From assembly GCF_028657945.1 (NCBI RefSeq), contig NZ_CP059693.1:3100001-3164000 (forward strand): 64,000 nt of DNA, given 5' to 3'. Below are positions 47,039 through 56,700 of this stretch, piece after piece (positions within the stretch are counted from its first letter, which is position 1; the number at the start of each line of letters is the position of its first letter). The DNA comes from Thalassomonas haliotis. Lineage in GTDB: Bacteria > Pseudomonadota > Gammaproteobacteria > Enterobacterales > Alteromonadaceae. Below the pieces are notes generated by a model that worked only from the letters and a program-made list of their open reading frames with translations, was not told the DNA's origin and made no database searches. The translations under genes and the position numbers were made by a program.

Positions 47039-48658
47039 ATGTCAACAAGGATGATTATCGCTGAAACCTCTGTCTCGCATTTTTTAGCGGATGAAAAATC
47101 CCGCCAGCTGGCCTTATCTCACTGCGATCTCGTTCATTTTACCGATGGCCTGGTCAGCGAAGAAGATGTTCGCCGGGTAAGTGGTTTGCTCAGGGCCAGA
47201 CAAGGGCAAGCCCGGGTGAAACTTTCCATGTCTTTGCGGGCAAAAGAAGAGCTCACCTGTGCCCATGATCAGCTGTCTTTATTTGCCCTGCAAAGCCATA
47301 TTATCAAGGTGATGGATAAAGTTGATTATTTCGAACTTGATGCCGAATATGATCTGCAGACTCCGTTGTTGAATTTAATTCCGGCGGAAAAACGCATTAT
47401 CACCCGCAGAATATCGACGCTTGCCAACTACCCGGATACCGGTATAGCCGCGCGTCAGACCCAAGGTTATAGAACCCTTGCACAGCATTACCGAACGGAC
47501 AGTGACTTTGAACGCTTTCTCTATCGCATTATTTGCCCCGAAGGCTTAACAGCGCTGGAATTTTTGCATTATAACGATGATCCTCAGGTAACCGCATATG
47601 ATGAAGCCGAAGCGGGCTTGTGGAGTCGAGTGTGTGCCTTTTATAAAGGCGCCCAGGTTATTTTTGCCGACTTGCAGCAAACCTCTTTGTTATCCCTAAA
47701 AGCGATGGAGAAAAATTATCGCCTGAGTAGCTTACCCGGGGATATTAACGGGGTTTACGGCATACTGGGTGATGCCATCAAGCAGTCTCTTTCTCCTTTG
47801 ACCCATAATGCCGGCTTGAGGGCGTTGGAATATCCGGCAATTTATTTGCACTTTAGCATTAACAGCCAGAAGACTTTAGATAATTATATTTCACGCCTGG
47901 CTGCCATTAATTTACCTTTGCGTGGTTTAACGGTTACGGCCCCTCTTAAAGGCAATATCAGCCAGAATTATCCCGCCAGCAGGGAGCTGGTCAAACGAAC
48001 CTGCTCAGCCAATATTTTAAAAGTCGATAACGACCAAATCCAGGTGGATACTACAGATGATGTCGGCCTGACATTATTGTTGGAGCAGCACAATATTCAT
48101 ATATCAGGCAAACGGGTGGCTATATTGGGCTGTGGCTGCTCCGGACGTATTGCCGCACAAACCCTGCATGAGCAAGGGGCTGAGGTGACTTTATTTAACC
48201 GCGGGCTGCAAAGGGCTGCCCTGGCGCATAAATTACTTAACTTACGCTGCCTGTCGCTGGAAGATTTACAACTTGATGCCTTTGATGTGCTGGTAAATAC
48301 CATTCCTTATGCGTGCGACTCAGATATTACTTTTGATCTTGACTGTCTCCGGGAGGAAATGATCTATATTGACTTTGTCTATAATCAGTTCCCAAATGGC
48401 TTATTGCGCCGGGCAAACGATAAGGGCTTGAAGGTTATTGACGGCCTGATGATGCTAAGAAGCCAACTGCTGTCGCAATTTTATCGTTTAACCGGGCATT
48501 TACTGCCTCCCGAGGCCTGTCAGGTACTGGATTCGTTGATCTCAGATAAGAAGTCCGGAGGCATAAGGCCACAGGAGCGGGGTGATGCTTTGCTAAACAA
48601 ACAAAGGGATGATAGCCAGCTAGCCGGTTCGGAGAAGACCTACCGGGAAATCTGTTGA
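47039..48658 (+). CDS. AroD-AroE-like fusion (3-dehydroquinase-like + shikimate dehydrogenase)
   Basis: A 539-residue protein with the domain order of plant DHQ-SDH. The N-terminal 230 residues follow the type I dehydroquinase barrel, but the active-site His and the Schiff-base Lys region are not found: the usual S-x-H-x-F-x-x-T-P block reads ISTLANYPDT. The C-terminal part (from about 238) is shikimate-dehydrogenase-like with all expected residues: SLSPLTHNAG for substrate, the catalytic Lys in VTAPLKGN, Asp in DTTDDVG and a GCGCSGRIAAQTL nucleotide loop. A dehydrogenase for a quinate/shikimate-type substrate is likely, with a structural or altered first half. It starts the 47-64 kb block. 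Confidence 0.85.
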   Translation: MSTRMIIAETSVSHFLADEKSRQLALSHCDLVHFTDGLVSEEDVRRVSGLLRARQGQARVKLSMSLRAKEELTCAHDQLSLFALQSHIIKVMDKVDYFELDAEYDLQTPLLNLIPAEKRIITRRISTLANYPDTGIAARQTQGYRTLAQHYRTDSDFERFLYRIICPEGLTALEFLHYNDDPQVTAYDEAEAGLWSRVCAFYKGAQVIFADLQQTSLLSLKAMEKNYRLSSLPGDINGVYGILGDAIKQSLSPLTHNAGLRALEYPAIYLHFSINSQKTLDNYISRLAAINLPLRGLTVTAPLKGNISQNYPASRELVKRTCSANILKVDNDQIQVDTTDDVGLTLLLEQHNIHISGKRVAILGCGCSGRIAAQTLHEQGAEVTLFNRGLQRAALAHKLLNLRCLSLEDLQLDAFDVLVNTIPYACDSDITFDLDCLREEMIYIDFVYNQFPNGLLRRANDKGLKVIDGLMMLRSQLLSQFYRLTGHLLPPEACQVLDSLISDKKSGGIRPQERGDALLNKQRDDSQLAGSEKTYREIC

Positions 48659-48689
48659 AATAAAGGTTAAAAACCAGGGAGAACAGGGG

Positions 48690-49538
48690 ATGGAGCACAG
48701 TGAAAGCGTTCAATGTCGAAACAGGCTTGAACTCGGCAATTTGCTCGGTACCTGGGTGAATGTCAATGCCCGGGCGGATTTTATCACTTGCTTTACGCTC
48801 TCTTTTGATGGTGAAGTACTGAAGTTAACCATTTTATCGACATCCGGGGAGAAAATACAGAACCACCTGGATGTCCATCCCGTGGCCAGTCCCGGCAGTG
48901 AGCTGGCCACGGGTTTTTACTACTATCAGCAGCCCTCGGGCGTTATTGTCGCCGCCAATGAAAAAAATGGCGTCCTGGTGTTACAGAGCTACAGGGAAAC
49001 AAGCAGGGCAGACAAAAATAATAACCGAAAAGACAGGTTGCTGAGCCGGGAGTTTTATTACCGCCGGTCAACTTTACAACCCGGGGAAGCCCCCCCCTTG
49101 ACCGGTCATACTTCCGGGAATAAGGAGCATACGGGGGCCGGTGCAGCAACAGGGGAAAATTTTCCGGCAAAGGATCATTTCCCGGCTTTACCCGGCTGTT
49201 GGCATAATACTCACCGTCACAGTAGCTGGATGAAGGCGTTTTCCATAGAAAAGACGCCTTCGGAGTGGGTTTTGGAGGTTTCCGGTGATTGCAACGGCGT
49301 GACCTGGCCCAGGATGTTGTTAACCCCCTATAGCTTTGATCAACAAGAAATGGGTTTTATTGCCTATTGCGATTTAGCCGGTGTCAGCGGCTTATTTTGC
49401 GCCTATTCCAATAAAGGCTTAATGGTTGTGTCGGTATTTTTTGCCGTCAATAATGCCGAACCGGGGCAATGGCCAGACAAAACCTTTTGCCGGGAATTTT
49501 ATGTCAATCAGGGCCGCCCTGATATGGCAGGCAGCTAA
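48690..49538 (+). CDS. Internally duplicated beta-rich protein, MoaF/lipocalin-like
   Basis: A 282-residue protein of two similar halves. Each opens with a Gly-x-Trp-x-Asn motif (LLGTWVN, LPGCWHN) followed by beta strands, and each ends with REFY (LSREFYYRR, FCREFYVNQ). The size and double layout fit the MoaF-like pair of lipocalin-type barrels, but I do not place it in a named family with confidence. The linker between the halves (about residues 125-160) is Gly/Pro/Thr-rich. The GGGAGAACAGGGG leader is a strong ribosome-binding site. Its place between the AroDE-like and monooxygenase-like genes suggests binding of a small aromatic, which is inferred only from context. Confidence 0.5.
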   Translation: MEHSESVQCRNRLELGNLLGTWVNVNARADFITCFTLSFDGEVLKLTILSTSGEKIQNHLDVHPVASPGSELATGFYYYQQPSGVIVAANEKNGVLVLQSYRETSRADKNNNRKDRLLSREFYYRRSTLQPGEAPPLTGHTSGNKEHTGAGAATGENFPAKDHFPALPGCWHNTHRHSSWMKAFSIEKTPSEWVLEVSGDCNGVTWPRMLLTPYSFDQQEMGFIAYCDLAGVSGLFCAYSNKGLMVVSVFFAVNNAEPGQWPDKTFCREFYVNQGRPDMAGS

Positions 49539-49604
49539 AATGCCGTTATTTAAGGGGTTATTTACCTTTAGACGACTTACCTCAGGACTTTTACAGGGAC
49601 GTTT

Positions 49605-50819
49605 ATGAAAACCGAATTAAAAGCAACAACAAAAGCGGCCGATGCCGGTGTGATGATCACCGCACTTGAATCCCTGTCTCAGGAAGTGTTTAGCCAAAGG
49701 GCCCAGGATTACGATCTTCAGGCCAAATTTCCGGCAGAGAACTTTACCGATCTTTTTCATATCAATGCCCTGGCGGCCCCGGTTGCCCCATGTTTCGGCG
49801 GTCTCGGCTTTGCCCCTGAATATGGCAATGTTCATGCCTTATGGCAAATGACCCGGGCCATTGCCAAAGCCGACTTATCTTTTGCCCGTTGCTGGGAAGG
49901 CCACAATAATGCCCTGATGCTGATCGATAAATTGGCCAAGACAGAGCAAAAACAACGTTGGTTTAGTCAGGTGATACAAAAAGGCCATCGCTGGGCCGCC
50001 TGGAGCGGCGAGCCGCAAACGAAATTACCCCACCAGCAATACGCCATAGGCACTAAGGTGGAAAAACGGGACTCGGGTTATGTGCTCAACGGCAACAAGG
50101 TTTTTGCCACCAGTGCCGTGGGAGCCAACCGGGCGATTTTACTGGTGAGCCTGGCGGGGCCGGGAGGCGCCAGGGAGATCGGCGACGGAGAAAACAACCT
50201 GCTGATGCTGGCCTGTGACTTATCCGACCCCAGCATCAGTTTTGACGGCGACTGGTGGGATCCTATCGGCATGCGCTCTACCGTTTCTTACAAGGTTAAT
50301 TTTGATAATACTTTTATCCCGGCAAAAGATTGCATCGGTGCGGTCGGTGAATTTCTGACCCAGGATATGCAAAGCCGTTTTACTCCCCATTACGGGATCA
50401 GTTTTCTCGGCGCCTTGGATGCGGCCTATGAGTATACCCTTAACATAGTCAAGGCCCAGCAAAGACAGCAAGACCCTTATGTGCAGCAGCATATTGCCCG
50501 GGTGAAACTCAACATAGATACTTTAAGCCTGTGGATGGATCAGGTGGCATCGAGTTTAGATCATCAGCATTTTGATAACGCCCGCGAGCAGGGCTGTCAA
50601 TTTCGTTACCTGGCAGAGCAACTGGCGCAGGAAGGCCTGGCCTTATGTATCAAAATATGCGGTGCCCGCGCCCTGAATAAACCCAGTGTGCTTGAGCGTA
50701 TCTACCGGGATCTGAGCATTTATGTTTTACATGACAATGCCGATCATGTTCTGGCCACCATAGGCAGGAGGACATTGGGACTAAAGGTCGATAATGCCTT
50801 TTTTAAATTAAAAGCCTGA
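49605..50819 (+). CDS. Acyl-CoA-dehydrogenase-fold flavoprotein, class D monooxygenase-like
   Basis: A 404-residue ACAD-fold protein. N-terminal helices lead into CFGGLGFAPEYGNVHALW, the beta domain has WAAWSGEPQTKLP, VLNGNKVFATSAVGANRAILLV and WWDPIGMRSTVSYKVNF, and the C-terminal helical bundle ends in YRDLSIYVLHDNADHVLATIG. The late LHD pattern resembles DszC/SfnC-type FMN-dependent monooxygenases rather than true acyl-CoA dehydrogenases. It would need reduced flavin from a partner reductase, which is not in view. The LLM-type monooxygenase at 52460 uses the same kind of cofactor. Confidence 0.78.
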   Translation: MKTELKATTKAADAGVMITALESLSQEVFSQRAQDYDLQAKFPAENFTDLFHINALAAPVAPCFGGLGFAPEYGNVHALWQMTRAIAKADLSFARCWEGHNNALMLIDKLAKTEQKQRWFSQVIQKGHRWAAWSGEPQTKLPHQQYAIGTKVEKRDSGYVLNGNKVFATSAVGANRAILLVSLAGPGGAREIGDGENNLLMLACDLSDPSISFDGDWWDPIGMRSTVSYKVNFDNTFIPAKDCIGAVGEFLTQDMQSRFTPHYGISFLGALDAAYEYTLNIVKAQQRQQDPYVQQHIARVKLNIDTLSLWMDQVASSLDHQHFDNAREQGCQFRYLAEQLAQEGLALCIKICGARALNKPSVLERIYRDLSIYVLHDNADHVLATIGRRTLGLKVDNAFFKLKA

Positions 50820-50898
50820 TGGATAAAGCCGGGGTTATTTTTAACGACCGTTAGGATAAAAAGCAGCAAGCATAAAAAACAAATTAGGAGTGTTGCCA

Positions 50899-52467
50899 AT
50901 GAGAAATCAAGCGCAGTATTATCCCGTTGCTGCCAGCATCTGGCTGCTGGCATTGGGCTATTTTGCTTTTTATATTCCCTACAGTGCCTTGATTAAAGCC
51001 CTTTCTTCCGACTTGCTGGCAAATTTCGGGGTGATCGGCAATGCACAAACCCTGAGTCCGTCGGCTTTTTTACCTTGGGTGTTATTGGGCACGGTATTGA
51101 CTATGCCGGTGATCATATATGCTTTGGGCTGGTACCGCTTTCTAAAAAGTGAAGGTAGCGGCTTTGCTGAAAAACTTTCCGGAATCAACCGCTGGGCCGT
51201 CTGCTCCGGGCTGGCTTTTGCGGTGATTATTGTTACCACTACGCTGGCCTACAGCTTTGTCGGGGTCTCCATTGTTTTTGCCTTATTGCTGATGCGCGGC
51301 GGTGTGCTGGTGATGTCGCCTTTGGTGGATTTTTTTGCCGAGCGGCAAGTGCATTGGTACTCCTGGGCTGGACTTGTGCTAAGTTTATTTGCCGTTGCCC
51401 TGGCCCTGGCACAGGCAGGTGAATATCAGCTTGCCCCCCTGGTATTTGTTAATCTGGCTGCCTACCTTAGCGGTTATATTTTCCGGCTCAGGCAAATGTC
51501 CCATTATGCCAAAGATGCTCAGGAGTCGGTGAACCGGCAATTTTTTGTTCAGGAAAATACCGTGGCGATGTCGGCTCTGCTTGTTATTGCCGTGTTTACG
51601 GTGATTTTTCACCTTAACCGCGGACAAATCTCCCTTGGCGATTATTTCTCAGTTATGGCCAGTTCCAAGGTGATCTTCCCGGCGATGATAATAGGTTTTT
51701 TCTATGGCATTTTGGCCATTTTTGGCAGTTTGATTTACCTGAACCGGCGTGAGAATACCTTCGCCATCCCGGTAAACCGCTGTGCCAGCCTGTTATCCGG
51801 GGTATGTGCCTCATTGCTTTTATATTTTTTCTTTGCCGGGCAGAGCATCAGTTTTGTCCAGATTTGCAGTGCCTTTGCCATCTGTCTTGCTTTGTCGTTA
51901 ATGTCATTTTTTGACATGAAGCAGATATCCGGGCATCCCCATTCGGTGGAAAATCCGATGCAGCGTATCTGGCTGTTTATTTGCGACGGTAACCGCATGC
52001 GCTCGCCTATGGCGGCGGCTATTTGCAATAAGGTACTGGAAAGCCACGTTCTGCAGCCAAGCAATGGTGAGAACAGCCGGGATATTTATGCCGAAAGCGC
52101 CGCCCTGCAATTAGGGGAAAAGCGTTTTATGCCTGACGCTGCCAAAGCGGCCCTGGCGGACTTTCATATACAGCTGGATGATCACCGGGCGCAACAGGTA
52201 ACCGAGGAGCATATTCACCGGGCTGAAAAAATCTATTGCATGAACAGCAAGCAGTGCCGTGAACTCATTGCCCTTTATCCCTGGATTGCCGCTAAAGTGG
52301 TCAATCTCGGCGGCGAGGCTGAAATTGCCAAGCCGGAGGGGACACACAAGCAGCACTTTCTTACCCTGGCCAACATTCTTCATCAGCATATTCAGCCTTT
52401 ATTAACGGCTGCGGGAAAAGAGACTGTGACGCTACTTGAAGCTGAACCGGAGCGAAACAATGCCTAA
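50899..52467 (+). CDS. DMT/EamA-like transporter fused to low-molecular-weight phosphatase domain
   Basis: A 522-residue fusion. Residues about 1-345 have about ten membrane helices in the EamA-like (drug/metabolite transporter) style. From residue 354 a low-molecular-weight protein-tyrosine-phosphatase domain begins (QRIWLFICDGNRMRSPMAAAICNK). The P-loop CxGNxxRS (CDGNRMRS, Cys362) is complete. The usual DP general-acid motif near the end reads AKPEGTH, so the Asp seems to be lost. I chose ATG 50899 (TAGGAG eight bases upstream) over a GTG at 50890. A fusion of transporter and phosphatase is unusual; a split caused by misassembly is unlikely because the frame is uninterrupted. It overlaps the LLM gene by 8 bases. 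Confidence 0.82.
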   Translation: MRNQAQYYPVAASIWLLALGYFAFYIPYSALIKALSSDLLANFGVIGNAQTLSPSAFLPWVLLGTVLTMPVIIYALGWYRFLKSEGSGFAEKLSGINRWAVCSGLAFAVIIVTTTLAYSFVGVSIVFALLLMRGGVLVMSPLVDFFAERQVHWYSWAGLVLSLFAVALALAQAGEYQLAPLVFVNLAAYLSGYIFRLRQMSHYAKDAQESVNRQFFVQENTVAMSALLVIAVFTVIFHLNRGQISLGDYFSVMASSKVIFPAMIIGFFYGILAIFGSLIYLNRRENTFAIPVNRCASLLSGVCASLLLYFFFAGQSISFVQICSAFAICLALSLMSFFDMKQISGHPHSVENPMQRIWLFICDGNRMRSPMAAAICNKVLESHVLQPSNGENSRDIYAESAALQLGEKRFMPDAAKAALADFHIQLDDHRAQQVTEEHIHRAEKIYCMNSKQCRELIALYPWIAAKVVNLGGEAEIAKPEGTHKQHFLTLANILHQHIQPLLTAAGKETVTLLEAEPERNNA

Positions 52468-53596
52468 ACATGCAAAAAACAGCTCCGGGCAGCAGGGTAT
52501 TAAAATTCACTGGCGTCTTTGCCAGGGAGGGGAGCAGCAAGGCAAGTCCTATAAAGACTCCGGTTGCGGATTGCAGCGCACCCGCTATGCCATGGGACAA
52601 GAGCAAAATGGCCAGGTGGATTTTGCCCGTCAGCTGGCTTTTGCCTGTGCAGCCGAGGAGTCAGGTATAGATTCCCTGCTGGTGGATTTTAACCTGAAAA
52701 AGCCGGATCCGACTCTTCTGGCCCTGGCGCTGGGTATGCAGACGCAGAAGATAAAATTTATTGTCGCCTGCCGCTCCGGGCTGATGGCGCCGGGTTATTT
52801 TGTCCAGCAGCTAAATACCTTATCCCAGCTAATGCCCGGGCGCTTCTCGCTCAATGTGGTGGCCGGGCATTCCCCGAAAGAGCAGCATGCCTACGGGGAT
52901 TTTCTCGAACATGATCAGCGCTTTAAACGCACCGAAGAATTTCTGTGCATTTGCCGCCAGTTGTGGGCTAATACCGGGGAGCTTGACTTTTGCGGCGAAC
53001 ATTACCAGCTGTTTAATGCCAGGGTCGGCACGCCATTTTTATCAAAAAACCAAAGTCAGCCGGAATGTTTTATTGCCGGCAGTTCACCGCAGGCTTTGGC
53101 GCTTGCTGCCGGGCAGGGGGATACCTGGCTCAGCCTGGCAAGATTGCCCCAGGAGATGGCAGGGCAAGTCGATCAAATCCTCAGCGCCGGTAAATCGGTG
53201 GCGATACGGTTATCGGTGATCTGCAGGCCAACCCGGACCCAGGCCTGGGCCGCGGCAGAGCATTTAGTGGCATACGGTGAGGAAGATGCCGGTGTTGTCG
53301 GGGCGGTAAAAACGGCTGAAAATATTTTTGTTCAGCAAAGCGATTCCTATGGCATCAAGCAGGCCCACCAAGCGGCTAATTCAGAGCAATCTCCCTGGCT
53401 CAGTGAAATCTTATGGAATGGTGCCGTCAATACCCATGGAGCGACGGCTATCGCCCTGGTGGGCACAGCGGAAGATATTGCCGCCGCGATTAAAGAATAT
53501 CAGGCAATAGGGATCAGCCAGTTTATTTTTTCCGGCTGGCCCCAGTTAGACGAAATGCGGATTTTTGCCCAGCGGGTGTTGCCTTTACTGAAGTAG
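52460..53596 (+). CDS. LLM-class flavin-dependent monooxygenase (SsuD-like)
   Basis: A 378-residue bacterial-luciferase-like enzyme close to alkanesulfonate monooxygenase. Visible elements are IHWRLCQGG near the start, ACAAEESGIDSLLVDF, FSLNVVAGHSPKEQHAYGDFLEHDQRFKRTEEFL (the family signature), and CFIAGSSPQALALAAGQGDTWL. It uses reduced FMN supplied by a separate reductase to oxygenate a substrate. ATG 52460 overlaps the upstream stop by 8 bases, so it is coupled to the transporter-phosphatase. The actual substrate is unknown; sulfonate use is one option, oxidation of a pathway intermediate another. Confidence 0.88.
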   Translation: MPKHAKNSSGQQGIKIHWRLCQGGEQQGKSYKDSGCGLQRTRYAMGQEQNGQVDFARQLAFACAAEESGIDSLLVDFNLKKPDPTLLALALGMQTQKIKFIVACRSGLMAPGYFVQQLNTLSQLMPGRFSLNVVAGHSPKEQHAYGDFLEHDQRFKRTEEFLCICRQLWANTGELDFCGEHYQLFNARVGTPFLSKNQSQPECFIAGSSPQALALAAGQGDTWLSLARLPQEMAGQVDQILSAGKSVAIRLSVICRPTRTQAWAAAEHLVAYGEEDAGVVGAVKTAENIFVQQSDSYGIKQAHQAANSEQSPWLSEILWNGAVNTHGATAIALVGTAEDIAAAIKEYQAIGISQFIFSGWPQLDEMRIFAQRVLPLLK

Positions 53597-53731
53597 CAAA
53601 AGTGCTGTAATAATTGAAAAACCATGCAGTCGGGTGTCTTAACCAGACTTATATCAAGCGGCCTTAGCTGTCTGGTCGGATAACATCATGGATAAGATGA
53701 TTTTTTTGGTGTCATAACCAGGAGAAAAACA

Positions 53732-56700
53732 ATGGGCAGTGGTGATGATTTTTTTGCTTTAATTAAACGCTTGTTAATGCGCCCGGTGCGCGCGGTAAAA
53801 CAGGCAGTGACGTTTGGCCTGTTATCTGTTTTAGTGGGCAGTTGCGCCCAGGCCCCTTATATATCTCAGGCTTCCTATTCGTCTGCGGCAGACAACCGCT
53901 GCCGGGTTGGCGGTAAGGTTGAGCGGATTGTCAAAGTCAATATGGTGGCGTTAAACCAGCCTTTTTGGTACAACCGCCTGGGCGCCTCGCAGCTTAACGG
54001 CATGATCTTCGCGCTTTCCTCAGATTTAATCTACACCGGCGGCGACCCAGATAAAGGTAATGCCTTATTGGCGGATTTACAGGCGGGTAAAGTCGGCAAT
54101 TATTGGCATCTTATCGACAATGTCAGCCTGCGTTATGATAAAAGGCCCAGACCCATAGTATTACGCGCCAATGTCCATGACTGCCTGGAGATACATTTTA
54201 CCAACTTACTGGCGCCTGCGCCGCAAGCCCTTACCAGCTTTGCCGGGGTGCATATCGAAGGCACTGAGGTTTTTTCAGCCACTAACAATAATCCGCAGGC
54301 GATAAAAAATGACGGTGCCTATATAGGCAAAAACTCAAATAACCTGGCATCCCCGGGGCATAGCAGGGACTACTCGCTGTTTATTCCAGAAGAAGGCACC
54401 TTTGTGCTCTATAGCGCCGCCGATAATTTCAGCAACTTTTTCCAGGGGCAGTTAACCTTTGGTTTATTCGGTTCATTAAATGTCCAGCCCAAAGGCGCCG
54501 AGTACTACCGCAGCCAGGTGAGCGGGCAGACCATGCTGGCGGCAACGAAAAAAGATCCCCTGGGCAACCCCGTGAAAACCGCCAGCGGACAACCGCACAT
54601 AGACTATCAGGCGCTTTATGCCGGCAGCAATAAGCCGGTACTGAAAATGTTGAGCAAACTTGATGGCCAGGCAAATACCTTTGAACTGATTTATTCAGAT
54701 CCTACCGCCATTATCACAGGTCCGGATGCCGGGCGTTTCGTGGCCGGCAGCCGGCCTTTCGGCGACGCTCCGCAATATCCGCAGCCGCTGGAGCCGTACC
54801 GGGAATTTAATATCATGTACCATGAGCCGGTCAGGGCAGAGCAGGCCTTTGCCGCCTTTGCCGGCGGCGCGTCCAATACCAACGGCAATACCTTTGCCGC
54901 CGGGGGGGACTTTTTTGCCATCAATTACGGCATGGCAGGCATAGGACCGGAAATATATTCTAACCGCATCAATGTCGGCCCTATGTACGACTGCGCCACT
55001 TGTGCCTACGAGGAATTCTTTTTAAGCTCCTGGACCGTGGGAGACCCTGCCATGGTGGTGGATATCCCTGCCAACTTCTGCTCACAAAACCATCCGATCA
55101 GCGCTCCTACGGATGTGCGGGATCCCAATCCCCCCAATTGTCAGCCGCGTTTGGGCAAAAAAGCCACTAAAGCCTTTTATCCCGATGACCCGGCGAATGT
55201 CTACCACAGCTATATGAACGACCATGTGAAAATGCGCATCCACCATGGCGCCGGTACCTTACATCACCTGCATCACTTGCATGCCCATCAATGGCTGCAT
55301 TCTCCCAACAGCGATAACAGCCATTACCTTGACAGCCAGCTGATAGGCCCGGGGTCTTCTTTTACCCTGGATATGGTGTACAACAGCAGCGGTAACCGCA
55401 ACCAGACGGTGGGGGATTCTATTTTCCACTGCCACTTTTATCCGCACTTTGCCGAAGGCATGTGGGGCTTGTGGCGGGTACATGATGTCTTTGAGCAAGG
55501 CACTCAACTTAGCAACAACGGCATACCCGAGACAGGCAGCCGGGCTTTGCCCGACGGTGAAATTGCCGCCGGTACCCCGATCCCCGGCATAGTACCTTTG
55601 CCTACCATAGCCATGGCGCCACTGCCGGGAGAAGTACATGTTGAAAACGGCCAGATAGTATTACCGGATATTACGGTTTCCACCAACAGCGACGGCCGCT
55701 ATGTCGGTAAACTTGCCGATGGCACTGTCTATCAAAACCCGGGTTATCCGTTTTTTATTCCCGGTATTGCCGGGGAAAGGGCGCCGCATCCGCCGATGGA
55801 TTTTGCCCAAACCGCCAGTGACGGTGAACTTAACGGTGGTTTACCCCGCCATGTGGTTTATAAACCGGGCACGTTTTTCGCCGATCCCAAAGATGCCGGT
55901 ACCATAGCTTTTGATAACTATGATCCTGAAATTATTGAATACCATAATAAATTTGATTTCAGCAAATTCACCCATGTTTTACAGGGCACCACTTTACCGG
56001 AAGACGGCACTGACATAGAGAAGGTGGCCATGGGAGCGCATGCTACCCGGACCCATGATTCCAGCACACCGCAAGGCATCGCCGACAAATTCGTGTTAAA
56101 CGGTTTATTGCAGCAAAAAGGGGCGCCTTATGCCGATCCCTGCGCCACCAATTCCAGCAGCCAGTTTTTAGCGACACCGACACCGACACCGCCGGATAAA
56201 TTACGCCAGTACCGCGGCGTGGACATGCAAATGGACGTGGTGCTCAATAAAAAAGGCTGGCATTACTCCCAGCAACGCTTTGGCGTATTGTGGCAGGACC
56301 TGCTGCCGACCCTGAACAAGCAAAGACCGCCTGAACCCCTGTTTTTCAGGGCCAATTCCGGCGATTGCGTCAATTACTGGTTTGCCAATGTGGTGCCGGA
56401 ATATTACGAACTGGATGATTTTCAGGTGCGCACGCCAACCGATATCCTCGGTCAGCATATTCACCTGGTAAAATTTGATGTAACCTCATCCGACGGCGGC
56501 GCTAACGGCTGGAATTATGAAGACGGTACCTTCAGTCCGCAAACCGTGGTGGAGCGGATAGCAGCTTTTAATAAGGGCAAGCTGGACAACCATAGCGGCG
56601 CCTTAACGGCAAAAGCGCCGACCTGGCTGTGTAATGAGCTGACCGGCAGCAATAAAAGCGATTGCCTCGACCGGGCCGCCAGCGAATGGCGCGGCGCGCA

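Noticed and set aside
47039-48658. Annotation as a standard aroE of primary metabolism
   Set aside because: The extra degenerate AroD half and the surrounding flavin-enzyme genes are unlike a housekeeping aroE.
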